64,000 nt of DNA from PALSA-911 sp963743035. GTDB taxonomy: Bacteria; Pseudomonadota; Alphaproteobacteria; Acetobacterales; Acetobacteraceae. The first letter of the stretch is position 1, and each line of letters begins with the position of its first letter. Positions 18,152 to 26,366 of the stretch are shown here, piece after piece. The notes below the pieces were generated by a model, which did no database searches, was not told where the DNA came from, and saw nothing but the letters and a program-made list of their open reading frames with translations. Position numbers and translations under genes: made by a program. The DNA is taken from the NCBI GenBank assembly GCA_963743035.1, contig CAVUOB010000001.1:456823-520822 (forward strand), written 5' to 3'.

Positions 18152-18921
18152 ATGAAGCTGGTGGACATGCCGCCGTCCACGGACATGACCTGGCCGGAGA
18201 TGAACGCGCTCTCATCCGACAACAGGAAACTGATCGCCTGTGCCATGTCCTGGACCTCACCGAGCCGCCGGAGAGGGGTCGCGGCGATGCGGGCCGCGTC
18301 TCTCTCGGCGTTGCGGTTCTTGATCGTGCCCTCGGTTGGGACGGCGGATGGGGCGATGGCGTTCACCCGGATCCCACGCGGACCCAGGTCCACCGCCGCG
18401 CCCCTGGTGATGCCCATGACACCCGCCTTGATGCCGCTATAGACGATCGCGTTCGGCGTCGATCGGAGTCCGGCCGCCGATGCGACATTCACGATCGCTC
18501 CGCCGGTGGTCATGACCTCGGCAGCCGCCTGAATGCCCCAGATCACCAATTCGAAGCCGATCGCCAGCATGCGCGTGACGGTTTCCGGCGCGATGTCCGG
18601 CAAAGCCTGGTAGCGTACCCAGGCGGCGTTGTTCACCAGCCCATCCAGCCGGCCGGCCCGCTCCGCCAGGGTCTGCACCGCCTCCCGCATGGCATCGCGG
18701 CTGGCGACGTTCTTGACGATGCCGACCGCGCGGCCGCCATTGGCTTCCACCTCGGCCACGGCCTCGTCCACGAACGCCTCGCGCAGATCATTCACCCCCA
18801 CGATCGCCCCCAGCGAGGCCAGACGAAGCGCCGTCGCTCGGCCGATGCCATGGCCGGCGCCAGTGATCAGGACGGCGCGGCCTTCGAAAGGGCGGTATTC
18901 GCTCGATTGTTGCATCGTCAT
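18148..18921 (-). CDS. short-chain dehydrogenase/reductase (SDR)
   Basis: Predicted 257 aa, usual SDR length. It shows the Rossmann motif TGAGHGIG, NNAAW, and the active-site YSGIK with Ser in NVASAAG upstream, then the C-terminal SVDGG. NAD(P)-dependent oxidation of a hydroxyl to a ketone is expected, most likely a 3-hydroxyacyl-CoA-type step given the neighbours. It lies 14 bases after the small acyl-CoA dehydrogenase gene and overlaps the next SDR gene as ATGA. The protein begins MTMQQSS, so ATG 18921 or the second ATG two codons later may be the start. Confidence 0.88.
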   Translation of the reverse strand: MTMQQSSEYRPFEGRAVLITGAGHGIGRATALRLASLGAIVGVNDLREAFVDEAVAEVEANGGRAVGIVKNVASRDAMREAVQTLAERAGRLDGLVNNAAWVRYQALPDIAPETVTRMLAIGFELVIWGIQAAAEVMTTGGAIVNVASAAGLRSTPNAIVYSGIKAGVMGITRGAAVDLGPRGIRVNAIAPSAVPTEGTIKNRNAERDAARIAATPLRRLGEVQDMAQAISFLLSDESAFISGQVMSVDGGMSTSFI

Positions 18922-18935
18922 TTCTTCTCTCGGCG

Positions 18936-19937
18936 TCAGATGTTGATGTCCATGAGGGCGCTCGCCATGGCCCTGCGAACCGCGGGGGCGTCACCTTGCA
19001 TTTCCCAACTACGGATGCGCCGCAGATACCGGTGCATCGGCACATCCCAGGTGAATCCCATGCCGCCATGCAGTTGCAATGCGTTTTCCACCGCACCCGG
19101 TCCGTATTGCACCGCGGCGGCAAACGCAGCGCGGCGCGCCAGCACGGCCTCGGCACCATCGCCGTCCAGCATCAGGCTGCGGGTGATGGCCGCGCGGATC
19201 CCCTCGATTCCCAGCTTCTCCCGAGCCAGGGCATGACGCAGCGCCTGGAACGCCACCAACGGGCGGCCGAATTGCTGGCGGGTGGAGACGTGCTCGATCG
19301 CCGCCTCCAGGCAGGCTTCGGCGGAGCCCAGGATCGCGGCCGCGTGCAGCACCAGCGCGTCGAACCGCAGCCGGCGATCCGCATCCGGTGTCAGGGTCGC
19401 CAGCACGGGCACATGGGCCAGCGTGAGTTCATGCTCAGGCGCCTCCACGTCGATCCCGGCCGGGTCGGAGACGCTGACGCCGGCATCGTCCAGCCGGACC
19501 AGCACCGCGCTATCCCCGGTCCGGACCAGGGCGACGTCGCAGCACGTGGCGGCCGGCGCGCGGCCGACGATGCCATCGACGTGGTCGCCCTTCCGTTTGG
19601 CGGTCCCGGACCAGGCAATGGTGGCCAGCGACACCCCGCCCATGATGGCGGCGCCGGCGTCCGAGCCGCCGAAAGCGGCGCTCAGCAGCATGGTCTCCAC
19701 CAGGGGAAAGCCGAACAACCGCTTCGCCGCCGCCGTGGCCACCGGCACGGCGAATTGCAAAGACAGCCCCAGGCCGTCATGCGCCTCCGCCGCCAGGATG
19801 CCGAAAACTCCGTCCTCCGCCAGACGTTCTGCCTGCTGTCGCGACGTCAGTCCCGCACACGCCAGCACGGCTCGACCGGCTGCTTCGCCGAATTCGGCGG
19901 GATTGAGTTCGATTGCTGTCGCATCGACCATGGTCAT
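18936..19937 (-). CDS. acyl-CoA dehydrogenase, small/partner subunit
   Basis: Predicted 333 aa, shorter than a normal acyl-CoA dehydrogenase. The C-terminal part has the conserved stretch LQLHGGMGFTWDVPMHRYLRRI, while the middle beta domain is reduced and diverged. Pairs of one full and one short dehydrogenase encoded together are known from steroid and cyclic-acid degraders, where they form heteromeric enzymes with half the usual number of FAD sites. The start ATG 19937 overlaps the stop of the full-length partner as ATGA, fitting that arrangement. Confidence 0.85.
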   Translation of the reverse strand: MTMVDATAIELNPAEFGEAAGRAVLACAGLTSRQQAERLAEDGVFGILAAEAHDGLGLSLQFAVPVATAAAKRLFGFPLVETMLLSAAFGGSDAGAAIMGGVSLATIAWSGTAKRKGDHVDGIVGRAPAATCCDVALVRTGDSAVLVRLDDAGVSVSDPAGIDVEAPEHELTLAHVPVLATLTPDADRRLRFDALVLHAAAILGSAEACLEAAIEHVSTRQQFGRPLVAFQALRHALAREKLGIEGIRAAITRSLMLDGDGAEAVLARRAAFAAAVQYGPGAVENALQLHGGMGFTWDVPMHRYLRRIRSWEMQGDAPAVRRAMASALMDINI

Positions 19938-21124
19938 CGCCCCCGTGGCAGTTCAAGCACCCGGTCGGCGATGATCCCAAGCTGGATCTCCGTCGTACCG
20001 GCATAGATCGTCTCCGCCCGTCCGCGAAGGTACAGGTCGTTGAAGCGGCGTTGCGCGGCCTTGACCTCGGGCGAGCCGCCCGGTGCCGCCTGTCCCAGCA
20101 TGTCCATCGCCAGGATCGTGAAACGCTGGTGCGCCTCGCTCCAATGCAGCTTCATCAGGCTGCCATGGGCGCCGATCGGCTTGCCCTGCATAAGCGTCTC
20201 GACAACCGGTTCGACGTAACCCTTCAGCATCTCGATATCGGTGACGGTATCCGCCAGCCGGCCGCGATACTCGCCATCCCGCAACAGCTCCTGCAGGGCC
20301 GGGTCGCCGCGACAGACGCGGACCAGATGGTGCAGCTCGTTCTCGAAGCGCCAGGCGCGATACATGCGGTTGGTGGCGCGTTCGATCCCCAGCACGCGGA
20401 TGGCGGCCGACCAGCCTTCATCCGGGGCCCCCAGCGCGTCTTCAGGGGCGATCGCCACATCATCCATGAACATTTCGGCGAACCCGGCGCGATCGTCGAT
20501 CTGACGGATCGGGCGAACGGTGACACCCGGCGCATCCATCCTCATCGCGAACAATGCCAGCCCGCGATGCCGGTCCTCGACAGGTCCGGTGCGGGCCAGC
20601 AACAGGCAGCGTTGCGCGTTCATGCTGCCGCTGGTCCAGATCTTCTGCCCGGTGACCCGCCAGCCGTCACCGTCCCGCACCGCGCGCGTGCGCAGCCCGG
20701 CGAGGTCGGACCCGGCATTGGGCTCGGAAAAGCCCTGGCACCAGATTTCCTTCATCTGCAACAGCGACGGCAAATAGCGGAGCTTCTGCTCCTCCGTGCC
20801 GATCGCCAGGATGATTGGCCCGGCAAGTTCCTTGCCCAACGAGTTGACGCTTTCGGGCAGCGCCAGGCGGCCGATTTCCTGGTTGGCGATCAGGTGCTCC
20901 CGCAAGGTCAGGCCATGGCCGCCGTATTCCTTCGGCCAGGTGATCCCGGCCAGGCCGCCCCGGTGCATCGCGGCCTCCCAGGCCTTGGCGTCTTCCAGGG
21001 CCGGGGACTTGTAGCCGGGCGCGTCCGCATGGAAACCGGCGGGGACATTGTCCGACAGCCAGCCGCGGACATGTTCACGGTAAGCCTCGCCGGTCAGCCC
21101 GGCGGTGATGACGTCACTGTCCAT
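19934..21124 (-). CDS. acyl-CoA dehydrogenase, full-length subunit
   Basis: Predicted 396 aa. All three domains are visible: the N-terminal helices with GITWPKEYGGHGL, the FAD/substrate region WCQGFSEPNAGSDLA and TGQKIWTSG, and the C-terminal AETIYAGTTEIQLGIIADRVL. It would introduce an alpha,beta double bond into an acyl-CoA, passing electrons to ETF. ATG 21124 has GAGGAGGG upstream; an in-frame alternative start five codons earlier lacks that spacing. It overlaps the end of the ADP-forming ligase gene and the start of its short partner. Confidence 0.9.
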   Translation of the reverse strand: MDSDVITAGLTGEAYREHVRGWLSDNVPAGFHADAPGYKSPALEDAKAWEAAMHRGGLAGITWPKEYGGHGLTLREHLIANQEIGRLALPESVNSLGKELAGPIILAIGTEEQKLRYLPSLLQMKEIWCQGFSEPNAGSDLAGLRTRAVRDGDGWRVTGQKIWTSGSMNAQRCLLLARTGPVEDRHRGLALFAMRMDAPGVTVRPIRQIDDRAGFAEMFMDDVAIAPEDALGAPDEGWSAAIRVLGIERATNRMYRAWRFENELHHLVRVCRGDPALQELLRDGEYRGRLADTVTDIEMLKGYVEPVVETLMQGKPIGAHGSLMKLHWSEAHQRFTILAMDMLGQAAPGGSPEVKAAQRRFNDLYLRGRAETIYAGTTEIQLGIIADRVLELPRGR

Positions 21125-23306
21125 GGAAGCCCTCCTCAACGGCGGGGATGATCAGCGCATCCAAGGCGACGACGCCTTGGTGCTCGGCCCTCACCAGCAG
21201 TGGGTTGATGTCGACGGCGAAGACCGCTTCGGCATGCTGCGCGGCGAACACCGACAGCGCGGCGATGGCCGCCGCCGCCGCCGGCAGATCGGCGCGAGGC
21301 GCACCCCGGGCGCCGTCGAGGACCGGAAACGCCTTTAGGGACCGCAGCATCTCCAGCGCTTCCTGCGGCGTTACCGGGGCGGGACGGACCGCGACGTCGC
21401 GCAGGATTTCGGCGAAGATGCCGCCGAGGCCGGCCATCACCACCGGCCCGAACACCGGGTCGCGCGTGGCGCCAAGGATCAGTTCGGTTCCGCCCGAAAC
21501 CATCGGCGCCACCAGCAACCCATCGATACGGGCGGTTGGCGCCGCATCCCGCACCCGCGCCAGCATCGTCCGCGCGGCATCGGACACGGCGGCGGGGGAC
21601 GTAAGGCCCAATACCACGCCGCCTACCTCCGTCTTGTGCGGCAGGTCGGGCGATACGATTTTCAGCACCACCGGAAATCCGAGTTCCGAGGCCGCACCGG
21701 CCGCCGCTTCGGGATCGGTGACGAGACGCTCCGGCAGCACCGGAACCCCCGCCGCTGCCAGTGCCTGCTTGGCCCCGAACTCGGTCCGCAACGCCTCCGG
21801 CGTCAAGGGAATGGCGGATGGCAGGGCAGGGGGCGGCGCCGGTTGGCGGGCAAGCCCTTCCGCCAGGGTCACCAGCCCGGCCAGCATCGTGCAGCAGGCG
21901 TTCAGTCCGTCGGTCACCGGGTATCCCAGTCCCGACAATTCGGCCACGGCATCCGCCGGTCCATGCACGCACGGCACGACCACGCGGTCCGGAAAACGCT
22001 GCCGGACCGCCGTGAGCGCTGCCGTGAAAACGCTGCGCAGCCGCGGCAGGTACAGCGCCGAGGACACCAGCAGCAACAGCGCGTCGCTGCCGCCGTCTTC
22101 CAACAAGGCGGTCAGGATCTGCTCCAGGATTTCCGGCCGGCTCGACATCTGCGCCGTTGCGTCGACCGGGTTGCGGGCCGAGGCGAACGGCACGATGCCG
22201 GTGATCCGCCGCTGCGTCGCTTCGGATGGCGGCGGCAGCAGCAGGCCGGCGGCACTCGCCGCGTCCGCCAGCAGCACGCCAAATCCGCCCGACGCCGTCA
22301 ACAATGTCACCCGGCGGCCCTTCGGCAGGCGGTCAACGCCCAGCGCGACCGTGGCCTGGGCCAGGTCGACCAGTTGTTCGACACTGCGGACGCGGCAGGC
22401 GCCGGCGCGATGAAACAGCGCGTCGAACACCGCCTCCGACCCGGCCAGCGCACCTGTATGGGACGCCGCCGCGGCCTGACCCGCCGCCGATTCACCGATC
22501 TTCAGCACGATCACCGGCTTGCGCGCCCGCCGAGCCTCCTCCAGCGCCACTTGCAGGCGTTTTGGATCGCGGCAGGTCTCCATGCAGCAAAGGATGACCG
22601 CCGTCGCTGGATCGCGTGCCAGGAAGGCGATGCCGTCCGCCACATCCACGTCGCTCTCGTTGCCGGTCGTCATGAACCGGCTGACCCCCAGTCCGCGCTC
22701 CCCCGCCAGCAGCATGGTGTAGCTGCCGAGGTTGCCGCTCTGTGACACGATGCCCAGCGGACCGGCCTTCGGCATGCTGTTTTCCAGCACGATGGAGAAG
22801 GTCGCGATCGAACGGTCGGCGATGCTGACGGCCCCCAGGCAGTTGGGTCCGAGCACGCGCATGCCGGTCCGCCGGGCGGTGGCGCCGATGCGGTCCTGCA
22901 AGGCCTGCCCGGCGGCACCCATTTCCGAAAATCCCGAGGAGAAGATCACCGCCCCGCGCACGCCCCGCGCGGCGCAAGCCTCTACCGCGTCGGGCGCCGC
23001 CTCGGCCGCCACCGCGATGATCGCCAGATCGGGAGCTTCCGGCAGATCGGCGATGGCGGCATAGGCGCGGAAACCTTGCACCTCCGTCGCGCGCGGGTTC
23101 ACAGGATAGACCGCGCCGGGAAAGGCATAGTCGCGCAGGAACTGAACCGGCCGGCCACCGATCTTGGTGGCATCTTGCGACGCGCCGACGATAGCGATGC
23201 TGCGAGGGCGCAGGAGCGCCTCCAGCCCATGGCCGAGGCGCAAGTCAGCGGCCCCGAAAGACCGGCTTGCGCTTTTCCAGAAAGGCAGTGCGGGCTTCTT
23301 TGGCAT
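21114..23306 (-). CDS. ADP-forming acyl-CoA synthetase (acetate-CoA ligase family)
   Basis: Predicted 730 aa, a fused alpha-beta ligase. The N-terminal CoA-binding domain reads IAIVGASQDATKIGGRP and VYPVNPRATEVQG; the phosphorylated His is His283 in ASHTGALAG; the C-terminal ATP-grasp half has GFPVVLKIVSPDLPHKTEVGG. Enzymes of this family make acyl-CoA from acid, ATP and CoA, releasing ADP. ATG 23306 overlaps the preceding hydratase gene by 62 bases; a TTG at 23243, four bases past the hydratase stop and behind GGGG, is a credible alternative that skips 21 non-conserved residues. The operon therefore has a second, mechanistically distinct ligase besides the AMP-forming one at 8716. Confidence 0.88.
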   Translation of the reverse strand: MPKKPALPFWKSASRSFGAADLRLGHGLEALLRPRSIAIVGASQDATKIGGRPVQFLRDYAFPGAVYPVNPRATEVQGFRAYAAIADLPEAPDLAIIAVAAEAAPDAVEACAARGVRGAVIFSSGFSEMGAAGQALQDRIGATARRTGMRVLGPNCLGAVSIADRSIATFSIVLENSMPKAGPLGIVSQSGNLGSYTMLLAGERGLGVSRFMTTGNESDVDVADGIAFLARDPATAVILCCMETCRDPKRLQVALEEARRARKPVIVLKIGESAAGQAAAASHTGALAGSEAVFDALFHRAGACRVRSVEQLVDLAQATVALGVDRLPKGRRVTLLTASGGFGVLLADAASAAGLLLPPPSEATQRRITGIVPFASARNPVDATAQMSSRPEILEQILTALLEDGGSDALLLLVSSALYLPRLRSVFTAALTAVRQRFPDRVVVPCVHGPADAVAELSGLGYPVTDGLNACCTMLAGLVTLAEGLARQPAPPPALPSAIPLTPEALRTEFGAKQALAAAGVPVLPERLVTDPEAAAGAASELGFPVVLKIVSPDLPHKTEVGGVVLGLTSPAAVSDAARTMLARVRDAAPTARIDGLLVAPMVSGGTELILGATRDPVFGPVVMAGLGGIFAEILRDVAVRPAPVTPQEALEMLRSLKAFPVLDGARGAPRADLPAAAAAIAALSVFAAQHAEAVFAVDINPLLVRAEHQGVVALDALIIPAVEEGFHGQ

Positions 23307-24009
23307 CCTCGGTGGCGGCCAGCGCCATCGTGTAGTTCTGCTCGAACCTGTAAGCGTCGCGCTGCGGCATCAGGTCCACCATGTTGGCGGAAAGCTTGGC
23401 ATATTTGATGCCGAGCGGTGCCTTGGAGGCGATTTCCTCGGCGAGCGCCATGGCGGTCGGCAATAGCTCCGCCTGCGTCGTCACGGCCTCGATAATGCCC
23501 CGCCGGTACAGCTCGGCAGCCGACAGGCGCAGACCGGTATACATCATGCGGCGCATGGTGGAGCGTCCGAACAGCGTGCGCAGCATGGCGGCGCCGCCGG
23601 CCAGGCCGACATTGATCTCCGGCATGCCGAACATCGCCTCTTCCGCCGCCAGGAAGATGTCACACGCCGCCATGACCCCCAGGCCCGCCCCCAGCGCAAC
23701 GCCGTTCACTGCGGCAATGACCGGCTTGGCGCACTCATGGATGGAATTGCCGGTTTCCCGCGTGACGCGGTTGTGGTCGTGGAAAGCGCCGGCCTGCGAA
23801 AGGTCCGGCCGCGCCCGCAGATCGGCGCCGGCGCAGAAGGCCTTCCCCGCCCCGGTAATGACTGCGACGCGCACATCGCTGCGTTCGGAAATCTCGTCGA
23901 ACGTGGCAATCAGCTGGTCGCGCATCGGGCGGTTGAACGCATTCACCGGGGGGCTGTCGAGCGTGACGAGGGCAATGTGCTGATCCACTTCAAGGCGCAC
24001 AACTTTCAT
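23245..24009 (-). CDS. enoyl-CoA hydratase/isomerase family protein
   Basis: Predicted 254 aa crotonase-fold enzyme. Conserved pieces are LDSPPVNAFNRPM, VITGAGKAFCAGADLR (first oxyanion-hole region), AAVNGVALGAGLGVMAACD (second oxyanion hole), and EINVGLAGGAAMLRTLFG. The Gly positions of the oxyanion hole are present; the Glu pair of true hydratases is not clearly matched, so hydration, isomerisation or hydrolysis are possible. It is the first gene of the minus-strand operon, with the palindrome 24059-24076 about 50 bases upstream of ATG 24009. Confidence 0.88.
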   Translation of the reverse strand: MKVVRLEVDQHIALVTLDSPPVNAFNRPMRDQLIATFDEISERSDVRVAVITGAGKAFCAGADLRARPDLSQAGAFHDHNRVTRETGNSIHECAKPVIAAVNGVALGAGLGVMAACDIFLAAEEAMFGMPEINVGLAGGAAMLRTLFGRSTMRRMMYTGLRLSAAELYRRGIIEAVTTQAELLPTAMALAEEIASKAPLGIKYAKLSANMVDLMPQRDAYRFEQNYTMALAATEDAKEARTAFLEKRKPVFRGR

Positions 24010-24412
24010 GACCGCATTCCTTTAAACGCTGTTTGTTCTGTTGTTTGTCACCGGGCCGACTGACCGTCCGGTCAGTCATGCGGGGCGTGTATCAGCTGCG
24101 GCGCGATGAGGCAACCCGAATTCGAATACTGCATTTTACAGGGCCGGTGACCGCGAAGCCCCGGCCTGCCGTGCGGGTGCAGTGGACGGTGTGCCTGGGA
24201 TTGCGGTGGCCGATGTGGTCGTGGATGAGGCGGAGGTCGTGACGAGACCGTCCAAAACCAGGGGGATCAGCTGCCTTGTGGCCGCCCTGGGGTTAGGCCG
24301 ACAAGGGGATTAGCGGCTGGATCTGGGCATCTGCGCGGGCTCGGCAAAGAGTTCTTGCCCAGCAAGGCATCCTACCAGCCACGCAGATCATACCGGGTTC
24401 CCAACGGCTGTT
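24010..24412. other. operon control region, otherwise no gene seen
   Basis: About 400 bases between the hydratase start and the convergent end of the binding-protein gene at 24413. The part next to the hydratase contains the palindromic operator. The remainder (24080-24412) has short open stretches only and no recognisable product or repeat. Confidence 0.5.
24057..24078 (-). promoter_or_regulatory. TetR-type operator upstream of the enoyl-CoA hydratase operon
   Basis: Palindrome ACTGACCGTCCGGTCAGT at 24059-24076, differing from perfect symmetry only at the centre. Read on the minus strand it matches the operator at 10453-10470 with one change per arm. It sits about 50 bases upstream of ATG 24009, where a repressor would block transcription. 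Confidence 0.62.
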
Positions 24413-25996
24413 TCAGACACGCCTTACATTCCACATGAAAGCACCCGTGCCTTCGACGATACCAGTCAGGTCCTTCCGATATGCCGACCGGATCTGGAAT
24501 TGTCCCACATTGATGAAAGGCACCATCTCGAAGGCCCGCATTTGTACGGCATCCGCGGCGGCGGCGCGCTCCTCCCCGCCATTCGCAAGCACCCAGGCCT
24601 GGATCAGCTCTTCAATCTTCTCATCGCCGAACCACCCGGCCCATCCGGTTGCGCCCAAACCACGCATCGGAAAGCTCTCGACCGGCGTGCTGATGATGCT
24701 GGACGGCGCCCAGGTGTGGAAGACGGACCACCCACCCTTGTCAACCGGCTCCCGGCTGAGGCGGCGTGATGCCACGGTCGCCCAATCGGTCGATACCAGC
24801 TCCGAATTCATGCCCATCTTCACCAGCAGATCATGGGTGATCTCACCGAACGGTCCGATGGTGGGGACATCCGCAGGGCTGATGACCACGACCTTTTCCC
24901 CGCTGTAGCCGGAGGCCTTCAGTGCGGCCCGTGCCTTCGCCAGATCGCCTGGCATGAACGGCCCGCCGAGTTCCCGACCATAGATCGTGCCGCACGGAAG
25001 GGCGGCCTTGCAGGCGCGATAGGCTGTGTTGTCATTACCTGTGACGGCGGCCATGTAGTCATGCTGGTTCACACCCAGCAGCACCGCTCGTCGGACGGCG
25101 GGATTGTTGAACGGCGGCTGCAAATGATTGAAGCGCAGAATGCCGTTGAACAAACTGGGATTGGCGTTGCCAATCCGTATGTCGGCGTTCCGCCGCAGCA
25201 ATGGCACCAGATCGGGCTGGACCTGCTCGTACCAGTCCACCTCGCCCGACTGCAACGCCGCCGCCGCGGTTGCGCTGTCGGGGATGGCCTGCCACTCCAC
25301 CCGCGCGAAATGCGCGACTTTGCCGCCGGACGTCAGATCTGCCGGTTCCTGGCGCGGCACATAGTCGGGGTTCCGCGCATACACCGCCAGGATTCCCGGC
25401 ACGTATTCCTTGTCAACGAACTTGTAGGGCCCAGAGCCAATTGTTTCCGTGATCTGCTTGTAGGGGTCGGTCTTGGCGACATGCTCCGGCATGATGAACG
25501 GAATCGAGGCGCTGCCGCGGGCAATAGCCTCCAGGAAGATTGGGGCCGGCCGCGTGAGCGTGATCTTCAAGCTGCGGTCGTCGGCAACGCCCCAGCTGTC
25601 GACGAACTTTGCCGCGGTCTGACCGACCGCCTCACGCGATGACCAGCGGATCAGGCTCTGGATGCAATCCTGAGCACGCACCGGTTCGCCGTTGTGAAAC
25701 TTCAGGCCCTCGCGCAGCCGGATCAGGTAGCTCCGGCCGTCGTCGGAGACAGTGTAGCCTTCGGCCATTTGCGGCTTGATGCCGCCCTTGTTGTCGATGC
25801 CGAATAGCGTATCGTAAACGGCCCAGCCATGGCTGGTCGTCACCAGAGACGTGCTGAAAACCGTATCGAGGACCGTAAGCGGGGTTACGGGGACCAGGCG
25901 CAAGGCGCGGGTGCGTGCGGGCTGGGCGATTGCAAATTTGGTGGACAGGCCTGCGGTCACGCCTGTTGCGCCTTGGAGAAATGTCCGGCGTTTCAT
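24413..25996 (-). CDS. ABC transporter substrate-binding protein, SBP_bac_5 (oligopeptide) type
   Basis: Predicted 527 aa periplasmic binding protein. The signal MKRRTFLQGATGVTAGL looks twin-arginine-like. Family phrases include LREGLKFHNGEPVRAQDCIQSL, GSGPYKFVDKEYVPG and GILRFNHLQPPFNNPAVRRAVL. ATG 25996 follows AGGAAGG; longer in-frame extensions upstream lack a signal peptide and are rejected. A paralogue with the same FNHxQPPF segment lies at 30617. No permease or ATPase gene is present, so the protein must serve a transporter encoded elsewhere. Confidence 0.88.
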   Translation of the reverse strand: MKRRTFLQGATGVTAGLSTKFAIAQPARTRALRLVPVTPLTVLDTVFSTSLVTTSHGWAVYDTLFGIDNKGGIKPQMAEGYTVSDDGRSYLIRLREGLKFHNGEPVRAQDCIQSLIRWSSREAVGQTAAKFVDSWGVADDRSLKITLTRPAPIFLEAIARGSASIPFIMPEHVAKTDPYKQITETIGSGPYKFVDKEYVPGILAVYARNPDYVPRQEPADLTSGGKVAHFARVEWQAIPDSATAAAALQSGEVDWYEQVQPDLVPLLRRNADIRIGNANPSLFNGILRFNHLQPPFNNPAVRRAVLLGVNQHDYMAAVTGNDNTAYRACKAALPCGTIYGRELGGPFMPGDLAKARAALKASGYSGEKVVVISPADVPTIGPFGEITHDLLVKMGMNSELVSTDWATVASRRLSREPVDKGGWSVFHTWAPSSIISTPVESFPMRGLGATGWAGWFGDEKIEELIQAWVLANGGEERAAAADAVQMRAFEMVPFINVGQFQIRSAYRKDLTGIVEGTGAFMWNVRRV

Positions 25997-26177
25997 GGGC
26001 CGTATCCTTCCTGGATCTTTTTGGTCTTGGCGAAAGAATGGACCGATCCGGCGCGGCAGTCGAGTTTGGTGTTTGGTCGCCCATCGGATCGACTTCGACC
26101 AGGACACGCCTGCCACACGGCATTTGGGGAGCGATCCGACCGATGACCCCGGCGAAACCGTCGGACAGGACGCTCTC

Positions 26178-26366
26178 ATGAGCGACGCATCCAGCCTCCA
26201 TGCCCGATCTCGGTCATGCGGACGGGCGTTGGCACGCGCCAGCGGCCGGATGTCGCCGGGTCACATTGTCTACGATCGGCTGCAGGCGGTGTTGATCCCG
26301 GCCGAGTGCGACGGCTTCGTGGAGGGCTTGTGCGCCACTCCCGGGGGCGCGGTCAGCGGAAGGTGA
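26178..26366 (+). pseudogene. possible transposase N-terminal remnant
   Basis: A 62-codon frame within an intergenic gap of about 355 bases. It contains SPGHIVYDRLQAVLIPAECD and FVEGLC, resembling the start of IS1182-like transposases (a GHPFY-type opening, then a FDxFVE segment). It stops after a few more codons and overlaps the convergent monooxygenase end. The likeness is by eye and short, so this is a weak call. Confidence 0.3.
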
